NCBI GenBank assembly: GCA_947575275.1 | Contig: CANPMS010000024.1 | Location: 1 to 34,496 of the forward strand | Source of the DNA: an uncultured Clostridium sp. | GTDB taxonomy: Bacteria > Bacillota > Clostridia > Lachnospirales > Lachnospiraceae | Direction of reading: 5' to 3' | Length of the DNA: 34,496 bases | Shown: in pieces, positions 26,242 to 34,496 of the stretch | Layout: each line of letters opens with the position of its first letter | How positions within the stretch are numbered: the first letter of the stretch is position 1 | Position numbers and translations under genes: made by a program | Notes under the pieces: generated by a model | The model's database searches: none | Seen by the model: only the letters and a program-made list of their open reading frames with translations | What the model was told of the DNA's origin: nothing

Positions 26242-27033
26242 ATGGATATGACAGGTTTACTGCTGGCGGCAGGTATCATCGGTGCTATCGGAATTATCAT
26301 CGGTGTGCTTCTGGGAATTGCCAGTGAAACGTTTAAAGTTGAAGTAGATGAGAGGGAGGCTCTGGTTCGTGCAGAGCTGCCGGGCAACAACTGTGGTGGC
26401 TGCGGCTTTCCGGGCTGTGATGGTCTGGCAAGCGCAATCGCTGCGGGCAGCGCTCCTGCAAACGGCTGTCCGGTAGGAGGCGCTGAGGTGGCGGATAAAA
26501 TTGCCGCCATTATGGGAGTGGAGAGCGGTGCAATGGAGAAAAAGGTCGCTTTTGTAAAGTGTAAGGGCACCTGCGACAAGACCCGCGTACAGTACAATTA
26601 TTATGGAATTAACGATTGCTGCAAGGCTGCGGTGGCTCCCGGAGCAGGTGAGAAGGCATGCAGCTACGGCTGTATGGGCTACGGTTCCTGCGTGAGAGCC
26701 TGTGAGTTTGACGCCCTTCATGTGGTGGACGGCATTGCTGTGGTTGACAAGGAGAAATGTGTGGCATGCGGTAAGTGTGTTACGGTATGCCCGAAAAATC
26801 TGATTGAGCTTGTCCCATACAAGGCAAAGCATCTGGTGCAGTGTGCTTCCCACGATAAAGGCAAGGATGTGAAGGCAAAGTGTGATAACGGCTGTATTGG
26901 CTGTACGCTCTGTATTAAGCAGTGTGATGTGGACGCAATCCACATGGACAACAATGTGGCAGTGATTGATTATGACAAGTGCACTAATTGCGGTAAGTGT
27001 GCGGAAAAATGTCCGGTAAAAGTAATTGTGTAA
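26242..27033 (+). CDS. rnfB: Rnf complex subunit RnfB (ferredoxin)
   Basis: RnfB is the electron-input subunit that takes electrons from reduced ferredoxin. The 263-aa protein has an N-terminal membrane helix (about 5-27) and a four-cysteine cluster domain (Cys51, Cys54, Cys59, Cys76). A run of ferredoxin-type motifs follows: Cys140/144/150/154, Cys173/176/179/183, Cys218/221/224/228 and Cys247/250/253/257. AAGGGAGGT precedes ATG 26242. As last gene of the operon, it completes a complex that couples ferredoxin:NAD+ electron flow to Na+ or H+ export. Confidence 0.96.
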   Translation: MDMTGLLLAAGIIGAIGIIIGVLLGIASETFKVEVDEREALVRAELPGNNCGGCGFPGCDGLASAIAAGSAPANGCPVGGAEVADKIAAIMGVESGAMEKKVAFVKCKGTCDKTRVQYNYYGINDCCKAAVAPGAGEKACSYGCMGYGSCVRACEFDALHVVDGIAVVDKEKCVACGKCVTVCPKNLIELVPYKAKHLVQCASHDKGKDVKAKCDNGCIGCTLCIKQCDVDAIHMDNNVAVIDYDKCTNCGKCAEKCPVKVIV

Positions 27034-27048
27034 AATTTGGTAAAAGGG

Positions 27049-27080
27049 AACGGGCAGAGTGTGAAAATACTCTGCTCGTT
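27049..27080 (+). terminator. Weak terminator after rnfB
   Basis: A 12-bp stem (27049-27060 with 27069-27080, one G-T) has an 8-nt loop. The T-rich stretch after it is interrupted (GTTTGCTGATTTT), so termination may be partial. Confidence 0.6.
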
Positions 27081-27189
27081 TGCTGATTTTGGGGAATTAA
27101 GAATATTTTAATAATTTAAATGGTAAATTTCAGGGAAACATGATAGAATAAAATTCGTTATTACTATTTTAAGAAAAGAGGAAATAGGT

Positions 27190-28563
27190 ATGAATTTGGA
27201 CAAACTGTTTCACCTGAAGGAGAACCGCACGGATGTAAAGACGGAAGTGATGGCGGGTATCACCACTTTTATGACAATGGCGTATATTCTCGCTGTCAAT
27301 CCAAGCATCTTAAGTGAAGCCGGAATGGATAGCGGTGCGGTATTTACAGCCACAGCGCTTGCATCGTTAGTGGGAACGCTTCTGATGGCGGCGCTCTCCA
27401 ATTATCCGTTTGTGCTGGCGCCCGGTATGGGACTGAACGCCTACTTTGCCTACACGGTTGTGCTGCAGATGGGATATAGCTGGCAGATGGCGCTGGCGGC
27501 GGTATTCGTTGAGGGTATCGTGTTTCTGGTTTTGTCTCTGACTAATGTGAGAGAGCAAATCTTCAATTCTATTCCGAAGAACCTGAAATTTGCAGTTTCT
27601 GCAGGCATTGGTTTGTTTATTGCATTTATTGGTATGCAGAATGCCCGCATTGTAGTGGACAGTGCGACGCTGGTTACTGTTTATTCTTTTAAAGGCTCCA
27701 TCGCCGACAAGATGTTCAGCAGTGAGGGAATCACGGTGGTATTAGCGCTGTTAGGCGTTTTGATAACCGGAATCCTGCTGGTGAGGAAGGTAAAGGGCAG
27801 CATCCTTTGGGGGATTTTAATTACCTGGGTATTGGGTATCGTATGTCAGTTGACCGGGCTTTACCAGATGAACCCTGAGGCAGGATTTTATAGCCTGCTG
27901 CCGGACTTTTCCAACGGCATTACGGTTCCCAGCCTGGGTCCCACCTTTATGAAGATGGATTTCAGCAAGATGATTTCCCTTGATTTTCTGGTGGTTATGT
28001 TCGCATTCTTGTTTGTTGATTTGTTTGATACCCTGGGAACTCTAATCGGTGTTGCATCGAAAGCGGACATGCTTGACTCGGAGGGACGTCTTCCGCGTAT
28101 CCGCGGCGCCCTGCTGTCCGATTCCATCGCCACCTCAGCAGGTGCAATGCTGGGCACCTCCACTACGACCACCTTTGTGGAGAGCGCTTCTGGTGTAGCA
28201 GAGGGCGGACGTACCGGTTTGACGGCAATCGTTGCATCAATCCTGTTTGGACTTTCTTTGTTCCTGTCCCCAATCTTTTTGGCAATTCCGTCTTTTGCCA
28301 CGGCTCCGGCTCTGATTGTGGTAGGTTTTATGATGTTGACGTCCATTCTGAAGGTGGATTTCAGCGATTATACTGAGGCGATTCCAGCCTATATTGCAAT
28401 TATTGCAATGCCGTTTATGTACAGCATCTCTGAGGGTATTGCCATGGGCATTATCTCCTATGTGGTTATCAATTTGGCTTCCGGGAAGGCTAAGGAGAAG
28501 AAAATCAGTCCGCTGGTTTATATTTTAGCCGTGTTATTTATACTGAAGTATATTGTGCTGTAA
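27190..28563 (+). CDS. NCS2/AzgA-type purine (adenine/guanine/hypoxanthine) permease
   Basis: This 457-aa integral membrane protein has about 12-14 helices. It opens with MAGITTFMTMAYILAVNP (about 21-38) and has GMGLNAYFAY (about 80-89), the FVDLFDTLGTL stretch, and an SGVAEGGRTGLTA motif. These place it in the AzgA/PbuG subgroup of proton-coupled nucleobase permeases. ATG 27190 follows AAGAGGAAA. No purine-riboswitch core is visible upstream, and the promoter is not obvious. Exact base specificity is uncertain. Confidence 0.92.
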   Translation: MNLDKLFHLKENRTDVKTEVMAGITTFMTMAYILAVNPSILSEAGMDSGAVFTATALASLVGTLLMAALSNYPFVLAPGMGLNAYFAYTVVLQMGYSWQMALAAVFVEGIVFLVLSLTNVREQIFNSIPKNLKFAVSAGIGLFIAFIGMQNARIVVDSATLVTVYSFKGSIADKMFSSEGITVVLALLGVLITGILLVRKVKGSILWGILITWVLGIVCQLTGLYQMNPEAGFYSLLPDFSNGITVPSLGPTFMKMDFSKMISLDFLVVMFAFLFVDLFDTLGTLIGVASKADMLDSEGRLPRIRGALLSDSIATSAGAMLGTSTTTTFVESASGVAEGGRTGLTAIVASILFGLSLFLSPIFLAIPSFATAPALIVVGFMMLTSILKVDFSDYTEAIPAYIAIIAMPFMYSISEGIAMGIISYVVINLASGKAKEKKISPLVYILAVLFILKYIVL

Positions 28564-28569
28564 AAAGAA

Positions 28570-28599
28570 TCATAAATCCTCCCGTCCTGCGGCATACTA
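28570..28599 (+). promoter_or_regulatory. Possible sigma-G-type promoter of the TRAP operon
   Basis: GGCATACTA (28591-28599) matches the extended -10 of forespore sigma-G promoters (CATNHTA). TCATA (28570-28574), at 18-bp spacing, differs from GHATR only at its first base. No sigma-A promoter is apparent in the 64-bp gap. The evidence is a short motif only. Confidence 0.3.
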
Positions 28600-28627
28600 A
28601 GGATGACACAGTAAAGGAGGAAGCGAC

Positions 28628-29731
28628 ATGAAGAAAGCCATAGTTTACAGGAGGGCAGTCGTTTTTTTGACGGCTGCCCTCCTGTGTGTTTGTGGGGTGG
28701 TTCTGACAGGCTGCAGCACCCCGGCGGGAGGAAAGCGGATTGTGCGTATTTCCCACGGTCAGTCCGAGGAGCATCCGGAGCATATCGGACTCTTGAAATT
28801 TAAGGAGTATGTGGAGGAGCGGCTTGGAGATAAATATGAGGTGCAGATTTATCCCAATGAGATTCTGGGAGCAGCGCAGAAAGCGATTGAATTAACGCAG
28901 ACCGGCGCAATTGATTTTGTGGTGGCGGGAACTGCGAATCTGGAGACCTTCGATAAAACCTATGAGATTTTCAGTATGCCTTATTTGTTTGAGTCGGAGG
29001 AAATCTATAAATCTTTTATGAATGACCATTCGTACATGGAACGTGTGTATGAGGCAACAGATGAGTCAGGGCTTAAGGTGATGACATGGTATAATGCGGG
29101 AACAAGGAATTTCTATGCAAAAAAGCCAATTCGGACACCGAAGGATTTGAAGGGACTAAAAATCCGTGTGCAGCAGAGTCCGGCCAGTGTGGCGATGGTC
29201 AAGGGATTTGGAGCAGCGGCATCTCCCATGGGATTTGGTGAGGTTTACACAGCAATCCAGCAGGGAGTTATTGATGGGGCAGAGAATAATGAGCTGGCTC
29301 TGACTAATAATAAACACGGGGAAGTTGCAAAGTACTTTAGCTACGATATGCACCAGATGGTGCCGGACATGTTGATTGGAAACAGGAAATTCCTGGAAGA
29401 TTTAAGTGCGGAAGAATTACAGATATTCAAAGAGGCGGCGCTTTTGTCCACAGAGGTGGAGCTGGCAGAGTGGGAAAAGTCCGTGATGGAGGCAAAGAGG
29501 ATTGCCACTGAGCAGATGGGTGTCACCTTTATCGATGTGGACGTGAGTATGTTCCGGGATGAGGTAAAGGATCTTCAGGAGGATATGGTTCAGAAGAATC
29601 CGCGAATTGCGGAAATCTATGAACGTGCCCAGGAGGCCAACCGAAACGTACAACAGAAGAGTAATGATCCGGGTCTTAAGCCGAATCAGGAAGGAACAGA
29701 GTTTACGGTGGGAAAGGAGACAAAACAATGA
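28628..29731 (+). CDS. dctP: TRAP transporter substrate-binding lipoprotein (DctP family)
   Basis: This is the extracytoplasmic solute receptor of a TRAP transporter, 367 aa. The signal sequence ends in lipobox LTGC (Cys29). The DctP fold is clear, with the conserved segment LKGLKIRVQQSP and an arginine at the ligand-binding position (Arg in KIRVQ). GEVYTAIQQGVIDGAENN is the usual family signature. The last about 35 residues form a polar extension. ATG 28628 follows AAAGGAGG. A strong hairpin lies within codons 7-19. The stop overlaps the next ATG (ATGA, 29728-29731). The substrate is not predictable here. Confidence 0.93.
   Translation: MKKAIVYRRAVVFLTAALLCVCGVVLTGCSTPAGGKRIVRISHGQSEEHPEHIGLLKFKEYVEERLGDKYEVQIYPNEILGAAQKAIELTQTGAIDFVVAGTANLETFDKTYEIFSMPYLFESEEIYKSFMNDHSYMERVYEATDESGLKVMTWYNAGTRNFYAKKPIRTPKDLKGLKIRVQQSPASVAMVKGFGAAASPMGFGEVYTAIQQGVIDGAENNELALTNNKHGEVAKYFSYDMHQMVPDMLIGNRKFLEDLSAEELQIFKEAALLSTEVELAEWEKSVMEAKRIATEQMGVTFIDVDVSMFRDEVKDLQEDMVQKNPRIAEIYERAQEANRNVQQKSNDPGLKPNQEGTEFTVGKETKQ
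28648..28684 (+). other. 14-bp hairpin inside the 5' coding end of dctP
   Basis: Positions 28648-28661 pair with 28671-28684 (one G-T) around a 9-nt loop containing seven T. It lies 20 nt after the start codon, within the signal-peptide codons. Its 3' arm contains CCTCCT, complementary to the gene's own AGGAGG at 28615-28620; CCTCC also occurs upstream at 28578-28582. Confidence 0.7.
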
Positions 29732-30213
29732 AGGTACTTCATACGGTACGAGATGTTCTGATGAGAGCCATCGCTCTTGCAGCAATTGTGCTGTTCGCTT
29801 TTATGACGGTGGTGGGTACATGGCAGATTGTGTCCCGCTATGTGTTTAACAGTCCAAGCACTGTGTCGGAGGAGCTTCTTACCTACTCATTTGCATGGCT
29901 TTCTCTGGTGGCCACTACCTATGTATTTGGAAAACGTGACCACATGCGCATGGCATTTCTGGCGGATCGGGTGGGCAGGAATGCAGGAAGATACCTGCAA
30001 GCGCTGGCAGAGATGCTTTCCCTGGCATTTGCAGCAGTGGTAATGGTTTATGGGGGAATTGAAATTACCAAATTGACCATGACTCAGGTGACTGCATCGC
30101 TGCAGGTTCCCATGGGCTATGTGTATGCGATTCTGCCGGCTTCCGGTATGCTGATTGTGTATTTTAGCTTTGTGAACCTTTTAGATACTCTGGGTGGAAG
30201 GAAGGAGGGGTAA
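29728..30213 (+). CDS. dctQ: TRAP transporter small permease (DctQ family)
   Basis: This 161-aa protein has four hydrophobic helices (about 13-35, 51-68, 90-110, 130-150) and the family features TWQIVSRYVFN and a Ser/Glu-rich loop (TVSEELLTYSFAWL). It is coupled to dctP by ATGA and followed 2 bp later by dctM. It links the receptor to the large permease. No key feature is missing. Confidence 0.92.
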   Translation: MKVLHTVRDVLMRAIALAAIVLFAFMTVVGTWQIVSRYVFNSPSTVSEELLTYSFAWLSLVATTYVFGKRDHMRMAFLADRVGRNAGRYLQALAEMLSLAFAAVVMVYGGIEITKLTMTQVTASLQVPMGYVYAILPASGMLIVYFSFVNLLDTLGGRKEG

Positions 30214-30215
30214 AG

Positions 30216-31526
30216 ATGGATATTGCGCTGCTATCAGGTTTAATTATCTTTTTTGTACTGCTTACTCTTTTGCTTGCAGGAGTTCCCATTGCGGTATCTC
30301 TGGGGGTGTCCTCCATTCTGGCAATTCTTCCGATACTGGAACAGGAGGCTGCGGTAGTAACTGGGGCGCAGCGGATTTTTTCGGGCATCTCAGTGTTTTC
30401 CCTGCTTGCTATTCCGTTTTTTATTCTGGCGGGAAATATTATGAACCGGGGCGGAATTGCAGTGCGCCTTATTAATTTGGCAAAGCTGATTACCGGAAGA
30501 ATTCCCGGTGCACTGGCGCACACCAATGCGGTGGCAAACATGTTGTTTGGCTCTATTTCCGGCTCTGGTACGGCAGCGGCGTCGGCCATGGGCTCTATCA
30601 TCGGACCAATCGAGGAAAAAGAGGGATATGACCGGGAGTTTTCCGCGGCAGCCAATATTGCCACGGCGCCCACAGGACTTTTGATTCCGCCCAGTAATGT
30701 AATGATTACCTATTCTCTTGTGAGCGGCGGCACCTCTGTTGCAGCGCTCTTTATGGCGGGATACACCCCAGGATTTTTGTGGGGAATTGCCTGTATGATA
30801 GTAATCTTTTTTGCTGCAAAGAAAAATGGTTACAGCAGTGCAGGCGATACCATGAAGGGTCAGAAGCTTAAGATAGTGCTGGACGCAGTGCCGAGTCTGC
30901 TGCTTATTGTGGTGGTTATAGGAGGAATTATCGGGGGCATATTCACTGCCACTGAGGGTTCTGTGGTGGCGGTGGTGTACACATTGATTTTGTCCTTGTT
31001 TTTTTACCGCACCATCCGTTGGAAAGAGCTCCCGGAAATCTTTTTGGCAAGTGCTGAGATGACAGGCATTATCATCTTTTTGATAGGAGTATCCGGTATT
31101 ATGTCCTGGGTTATGGCGTTTACCGGAATCCCCGGGCTGGTGGCAAACGCGCTGCTTGGTGTCAGTGAGAACAAAATCGTGATTTTCCTGATTATCAATC
31201 TGATTCTTTTGATTGTTGGAACATTTATGGATATGACGCCTGCAACGTTGATTTTTACGCCGATTTTTTTACCTGTGTGCCGTCAAATGGGTATGAATGC
31301 AATACATTTTGGAATTATGATGATTTTTAATCTCTGTATTGGCACCATCACGCCGCCGGTGGGAACTACGTTATTCGTAGGAGTAAAGGTTGGGAAGACC
31401 AGCATTGAGAAAGTGGTTCGCCCGCTTCTCTGGTATTTTGCGGCTATCTTTGTAGTGCTTATGCTGGTGACATATGTGCCTGCGATTTCCATGTGGCTGC
31501 CGTGGCTTTTGGGCTATGTAGAGTAG
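30216..31526 (+). CDS. dctM: TRAP transporter large permease (DctM family)
   Basis: This sodium-coupled transport subunit has 436 aa and about 12-13 helices. Family motifs are FFILAGNIMNRGG, SGSGTAAASAMGSI (about 117-130), TAPTGLLIPPSN and, near the C-terminus, GTITPPVGTTLFVG. GGAGGGG precedes ATG 30216. Together with dctP and dctQ it forms a complete secondary importer for an organic acid, probably a carboxylate. Confidence 0.94.
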   Translation: MDIALLSGLIIFFVLLTLLLAGVPIAVSLGVSSILAILPILEQEAAVVTGAQRIFSGISVFSLLAIPFFILAGNIMNRGGIAVRLINLAKLITGRIPGALAHTNAVANMLFGSISGSGTAAASAMGSIIGPIEEKEGYDREFSAAANIATAPTGLLIPPSNVMITYSLVSGGTSVAALFMAGYTPGFLWGIACMIVIFFAAKKNGYSSAGDTMKGQKLKIVLDAVPSLLLIVVVIGGIIGGIFTATEGSVVAVVYTLILSLFFYRTIRWKELPEIFLASAEMTGIIIFLIGVSGIMSWVMAFTGIPGLVANALLGVSENKIVIFLIINLILLIVGTFMDMTPATLIFTPIFLPVCRQMGMNAIHFGIMMIFNLCIGTITPPVGTTLFVGVKVGKTSIEKVVRPLLWYFAAIFVVLMLVTYVPAISMWLPWLLGYVE

Positions 31527-31552
31527 GCAGGCAGATTCCCGCCGAAAAGAGC

Positions 31553-31581
31553 TTGTGAAAATACGGAAGGTTCAGTATACT
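31553..31581 (+). promoter_or_regulatory. Promoter of the PAP2 phosphatase gene
   Basis: TTGTGA (31553-31558), a 17-bp spacer and TATACT (31576-31581) lie about 51 bp upstream of the start codon. Confidence 0.5.
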
Positions 31582-31632
31582 GGTAACAGCAAAATGTGTT
31601 GAGGCAGGTTATCAGGAAAGGCTGGAGCGGGT

Positions 31633-32181
31633 ATGCTGCTGGATTGGATTCATCAAATTGATATTGCGATTTTATTATTTATTCAGGAATATGTGAGAAT
31701 TGAGGCCTTGAATGGTTTTTGGACTACGGTTACATCCCTGGGAAATTTAGGGTGGTTCTGGATCATGATGGGGCTTTTTCTGCTGGTGTTTCCCAAAACG
31801 CGGAAGGCGGGGTTTACTGCCCTGTTTGCCATGGCAGTGGGGGCGCTTGTAACGAACCTGTTTTTGAAACAGGTGGTGGCACGTGTCAGACCTTATGACC
31901 GCTATGAAGAGATTATTCTGCTGGTTCTGCCTCAGAAGGATTATTCCTTTCCTTCGGGGCATACCTGTGCCGCCTTTGCTTCCGCTTTTATCTATCTGTG
32001 GAGGCTGCCAAAACCATGGGGTATGCTGGGTATCGGTTTGGCAGCGCTGATTGCATTTTCCAGGCTGTATGTGGGAGTCCATTATCCCAGTGATGTGCTG
32101 GGCGGGTTTGCTATTGGGTATCTGTCTGCCTGGTTTGCAGACTGGCGTCTGTATAGGAAAGACCTGCAAGAGCCTTCTTAA
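31633..32181 (+). CDS. PAP2-family membrane phosphatase
   Basis: This 182-aa membrane protein has five to six helices and all three PAP2 motifs: KQVVARVRP (the KX6RP motif), PSGH with the catalytic His, and SRLYVGVHYPSDVLGG with the nucleophilic His. The active site faces outside in this family. Substrates include undecaprenyl pyrophosphate and phosphatidylglycerol phosphate, and which applies here cannot be told. GGAGCGG precedes ATG 31633. It lies upstream of uvrB, which has its own promoter. Confidence 0.92.
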   Translation: MLLDWIHQIDIAILLFIQEYVRIEALNGFWTTVTSLGNLGWFWIMMGLFLLVFPKTRKAGFTALFAMAVGALVTNLFLKQVVARVRPYDRYEEIILLVLPQKDYSFPSGHTCAAFASAFIYLWRLPKPWGMLGIGLAALIAFSRLYVGVHYPSDVLGGFAIGYLSAWFADWRLYRKDLQEPS

Positions 32182-32257
32182 ACTGAGTGCGGAACAGGAA
32201 GATGGTGAAAGTCACCGAAAAGAAATCCGAAAAAGGAGTTTTGGGGCAGAGTGAAAT

Positions 32258-32271
32258 AGAACAAGCGTTCC
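32258..32271 (+). promoter_or_regulatory. LexA (DinR-type) box of uvrB
   Basis: AGAACAAGCGTTCC matches the Gram-positive LexA consensus CGAACRNRYGTTYC at 13 of 14 positions. It ends 8 bp upstream of the uvrB -35, as expected for SOS control of excision repair. Confidence 0.75.
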
Positions 32272-32279
32272 TTTTGCAC

Positions 32280-32309
32280 TTGTGCTTTTGTGGTCGGGTA
32301 TGGTATAAT
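32280..32309 (+). promoter_or_regulatory. Promoter of uvrB
   Basis: TTGTGC (32280-32285), an 18-bp spacer and a perfect TATAAT (32304-32309) with an extended TGG in front lie about 58 bp upstream of uvrB. Confidence 0.7.
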
Positions 32310-32366
32310 TTGTCAGAAGCGTGTACAGTGATTTTGACCGTATGCTGTTGGAAATGGAGGAGGAAA

Positions 32367-34355
32367 ATGGATCATTTTGAATTAATATCGCAATACCAGC
32401 CCACCGGTGACCAGCCGCAGGCAATCGAAGCATTAGTAAAAGGTTTTCAGGAAGGCAACCAGTTTCAGACACTGCTTGGCGTTACCGGTTCCGGCAAGAC
32501 ATTTACGATGGCGAATATCATACAGGTGTTGAACAAACCGACGCTTATCATTGCCCATAATAAGACATTGGCGGCTCAGCTTTACGGTGAGTTTAAAGAA
32601 TTTTTTCCCAACAACGCGGTAGAATATTTTGTCTCCTACTACGACTACTACCAGCCGGAGGCGTATGTCCCTTCAACAGATACCTATATTGAGAAGGACT
32701 CGGCCATTAATGACGAGATTGACAAGCTCCGGCACTCGGCGACGGCTGCGCTCTCAGAGCGCAGGGACGTGATTATCGTGGCTTCCGTGTCCTGTATTTA
32801 TGGCCTTGGCTCACCAATCGATTATCAGGAGATGGTGATTTCCCTGAGACCGGGTATGGTGCGGGATCGGGATGAGGTAATCCATAAATTAATTGATATT
32901 CAGTATACAAGAAACGATATGGACTTTCACCGGGGAACTTTCCGGGTGCGGGGTGATGTATTGGAGGTGTTCCCGGCGTATTCGGGAAGCGAGGCATACC
33001 GCATTGAATTCTTCGGCGATGAGATTGACAGAATTACGGAGATTGATACCCTGAGCGGGGACGCGAAGCTTCAACTGGGGCATATTGCTATTTTTCCCGC
33101 CTCCCACTATGTTGTGCCGAAAGAGAAGATACAGATGGCAACAGAGAATATTCTGGAGGAACTTAGGCAGCAGGTGTCATACTTTAAAAGTGAGGACAAG
33201 CTTCTGGAGGCACAGCGGATTTCCGAGCGAACTAATTTTGATGTGGAAATGATGCGGGAAACAGGTTTCTGCTCAGGCATTGAGAACTATTCCCGTCATC
33301 TGACATTTGGAGAGCCGGGAGAGCCGCCGTGGACGCTGATTGACTATTTTCCGGACGATTTTCTGATGATTATTGATGAGTCTCATATTACCCTGCCACA
33401 GGTGCGCGGCATGTATGCCGGAGACCGTTCCCGGAAACAGACCCTGGTGGAGTATGGTTTCCGTTTACCGTCAGCGCTGGATAACCGTCCTCTTAATTTC
33501 AGCGAATTTGAGAGCAAGATTGATCAGATGATGTTTGTGTCGGCCACGCCGGGAGCATATGAGGCGGATCATGAGCTTTTTCGCGCAGAACAGATTATCC
33601 GCCCTACCGGACTGTTAGACCCGGAGATTTCCGTGCGTCCGGTGGAAGGACAGATTGATGATCTGGTTACAGAAGTAAATAAGGAAGTGGCAGGCCATCA
33701 TAAAGTTTTGATTACCACGCTGACCAAGCGGATGGCAGAGGATTTGACCGACTATATGCGGGAGGTGGGAATCAGGGTTAAGTATCTGCACTCCGATATA
33801 GACACGCTGGAGCGTGCTGAGATTATTCGTGATATGCGTATGGATGTGTTTGATGTTTTAGTGGGTATCAACCTTTTGCGTGAGGGGCTGGATATTCCGG
33901 AGATTACGCTGGTAGCTATTCTGGATGCGGATAAGGAAGGGTTCCTGCGCTCGGAGACTTCACTGATTCAGACGATTGGGCGGGCTGCGCGAAATTCTGA
34001 GGGACATGTAATTATGTACGCAGATACTGTCACTGATTCCATGAGGGTGGCAATCGAGGAGACTAACCGCCGCCGCCGGATTCAGCAAACGTATAATGAG
34101 GAGCACGGAATCACGCCCACTACAATTAAGAAAGCAGTACGTGATTTAATCGCAATTTCCAAAGCAGCAGAGCGCGATTCATCAAGGGACGAGAAGGATA
34201 TAGAATCCATGAGTGTAAAGGAGCTGAATAAGCTGGCGAAGGAGCTCCAAAAGAGGATGCACCAGGCTGCGGCGGAGCTGAATTTTGAGGAGGCTGCCCA
34301 TCTGAGAGACCGCATGATGGAGGTAAAGAAGATGCTTTTAGAGCTGGAGGGTTGA
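32367..34355 (+). CDS. uvrB: Excinuclease ABC subunit B (UvrB)
   Basis: UvrB is the damage-verifying helicase-like subunit of nucleotide excision repair. It has 662 aa from ATG 32367, which follows GGAGGAGG. The frame stays open upstream, but that part spans the promoter. Features are Walker A GVTGSGKT (38-45), the beta-hairpin [12 protein letters not shown] used for damage probing, DESH (Walker B), helicase motifs TKRMAED and GRAARN, and a C-terminal UVR domain (about 620-662) that binds UvrC. uvrA is not seen in the window and probably lies beyond its right end or elsewhere. SOS regulation is suggested by the LexA box. Confidence 0.98.
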   Translation: MDHFELISQYQPTGDQPQAIEALVKGFQEGNQFQTLLGVTGSGKTFTMANIIQVLNKPTLIIAHNKTLAAQLYGEFKEFFPNNAVEYFVSYYDYYQPEAYVPSTDTYIEKDSAINDEIDKLRHSATAALSERRDVIIVASVSCIYGLGSPIDYQEMVISLRPGMVRDRDEVIHKLIDIQYTRNDMDFHRGTFRVRGDVLEVFPAYSGSEAYRIEFFGDEIDRITEIDTLSGDAKLQLGHIAIFPASHYVVPKEKIQMATENILEELRQQVSYFKSEDKLLEAQRISERTNFDVEMMRETGFCSGIENYSRHLTFGEPGEPPWTLIDYFPDDFLMIIDESHITLPQVRGMYAGDRSRKQTLVEYGFRLPSALDNRPLNFSEFESKIDQMMFVSATPGAYEADHELFRAEQIIRPTGLLDPEISVRPVEGQIDDLVTEVNKEVAGHHKVLITTLTKRMAEDLTDYMREVGIRVKYLHSDIDTLERAEIIRDMRMDVFDVLVGINLLREGLDIPEITLVAILDADKEGFLRSETSLIQTIGRAARNSEGHVIMYADTVTDSMRVAIEETNRRRRIQQTYNEEHGITPTTIKKAVRDLIAISKAAERDSSRDEKDIESMSVKELNKLAKELQKRMHQAAAELNFEEAAHLRDRMMEVKKMLLELEG

Positions 34356-34373
34356 TAGTCAGCTCTTTCCGTA

Positions 34374-34402
34374 TTGACAATTATTATCAATAAGAGTATA
34401 TT
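34374..34402 (+). promoter_or_regulatory. Strong promoter overlapped by a Fur-type box, for a gene beyond the window
   Basis: TTGACA (34374-34379), a 17-bp spacer and TATATT (34397-34402) form a near-consensus promoter. Positions 34375-34389 (TGACAATTATTATCA) match the Fur 7-1-7 palindrome TGATAATNATTATCA with one mismatch and cover the -35 and spacer. AGGAGG at about 34437-34442 is followed only by very short frames before the window ends, so the regulated gene cannot be identified. An iron-uptake gene is the natural guess. Confidence 0.65.
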
Positions 34403-34496
34403 TTCCTATAAGAGAGTTGTAGTTTGCTAACTGATGAGGAGGATAAGTTTGAAACAAAGAGATAGTGGTTAGAGAAAAAATGTTTGCATAACAAAT

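Noticed and set aside
27081..27189. Purine riboswitch before the AzgA-type permease
   Set aside because: The conserved aptamer elements are absent; the stretch is simply AT-rich.
32187..32366. Sixty-codon upstream extension of UvrB
   Set aside because: It spans the LexA box and the promoter. UvrB proteins begin at the MDHFELIS region, which has its own strong ribosome site.
34340..34366. Hairpin AGAGCTG/CAGCTCT as a uvrB terminator
   Set aside because: It has seven pairs with a 13-nt loop, partly inside the coding end, and no real T-tract, so it is not listed as a terminator.

Overview
The window looks like chromosomal DNA of an anaerobic, Gram-positive, spore-forming Clostridia member, most likely Lachnospiraceae. 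The evidence is the rnfCDGEAB order, an hrcA-grpE-dnaK-dnaJ operon under a perfect CIRCE, a clostridial nrdR / yqeG / aroE-aroK-aroQ / efp neighbourhood, strong AGGAGG ribosome sites, and a mid-range GC content with AT-rich intergenic regions. The species assignment is inference. I found no tRNA, rRNA, insertion sequence, phage gene or CRISPR array. Nearly all genes are core or transport functions.

Layout. 1-3063: methionine ABC importer metN-metI-metQ. It is preceded by a consensus promoter, a short SD-equipped reading frame encoding a 32-residue peptide with 10 Met and 3 Cys, and mutually exclusive RNA stems ending in an intrinsic terminator. 3096-4273: two translationally coupled membrane proteins (DUF4190-like, DUF975). 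4343-4608: a YlmC/YmxH PRC-barrel gene with an apparent frameshift in an A9 run. 4723-8162: nrdR, yqeG, aroE, aroK, aroQ, efp. 8266-9054: secreted protein with a duplicated module. 9109-10875: argS. 11017-15110: MarR regulator and a heterodimeric ABC exporter with one degenerate ATP site. 15113-16585, minus strand: two secreted 3D-domain proteins, each with its own promoter. 16719-21537: HrcA/CIRCE heat-shock operon. 22013-27033: Rnf complex. 27190-28563: AzgA-type purine permease. 28628-31526: TRAP transporter. 31633-32181: PAP2 phosphatase. 32367-34355: uvrB behind a LexA-type box. The right edge carries a Fur-type box on a strong promoter for a gene beyond the window.

The most interesting item is the metN leader (85-341). 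The peptide-coding region contains a segment (1) that can pair with a segment (2) directly after the peptide stop codon. Segment 2 can instead pair with a copy of segment 1 (segment 3) that lies in the loop and left arm of a terminator hairpin followed by T5. This is the 1:2 / 2:3 / 3:4 logic of ribosome-mediated attenuation, with methionine codons as the sensor. It sits where one would normally expect an S-box or T-box in Firmicutes, and I see neither. The pairings are read directly from the sequence; the mechanism is inference.

Secondary items: a WalR-type direct repeat near a 3D-domain gene; a cysteine-rich tail on RnfE; a 14-bp hairpin in the first codons of the TRAP binding-protein gene, with a forespore-sigma-like promoter upstream; and an unexplained 87-nt stem structure in the dnaJ-rnfC gap.
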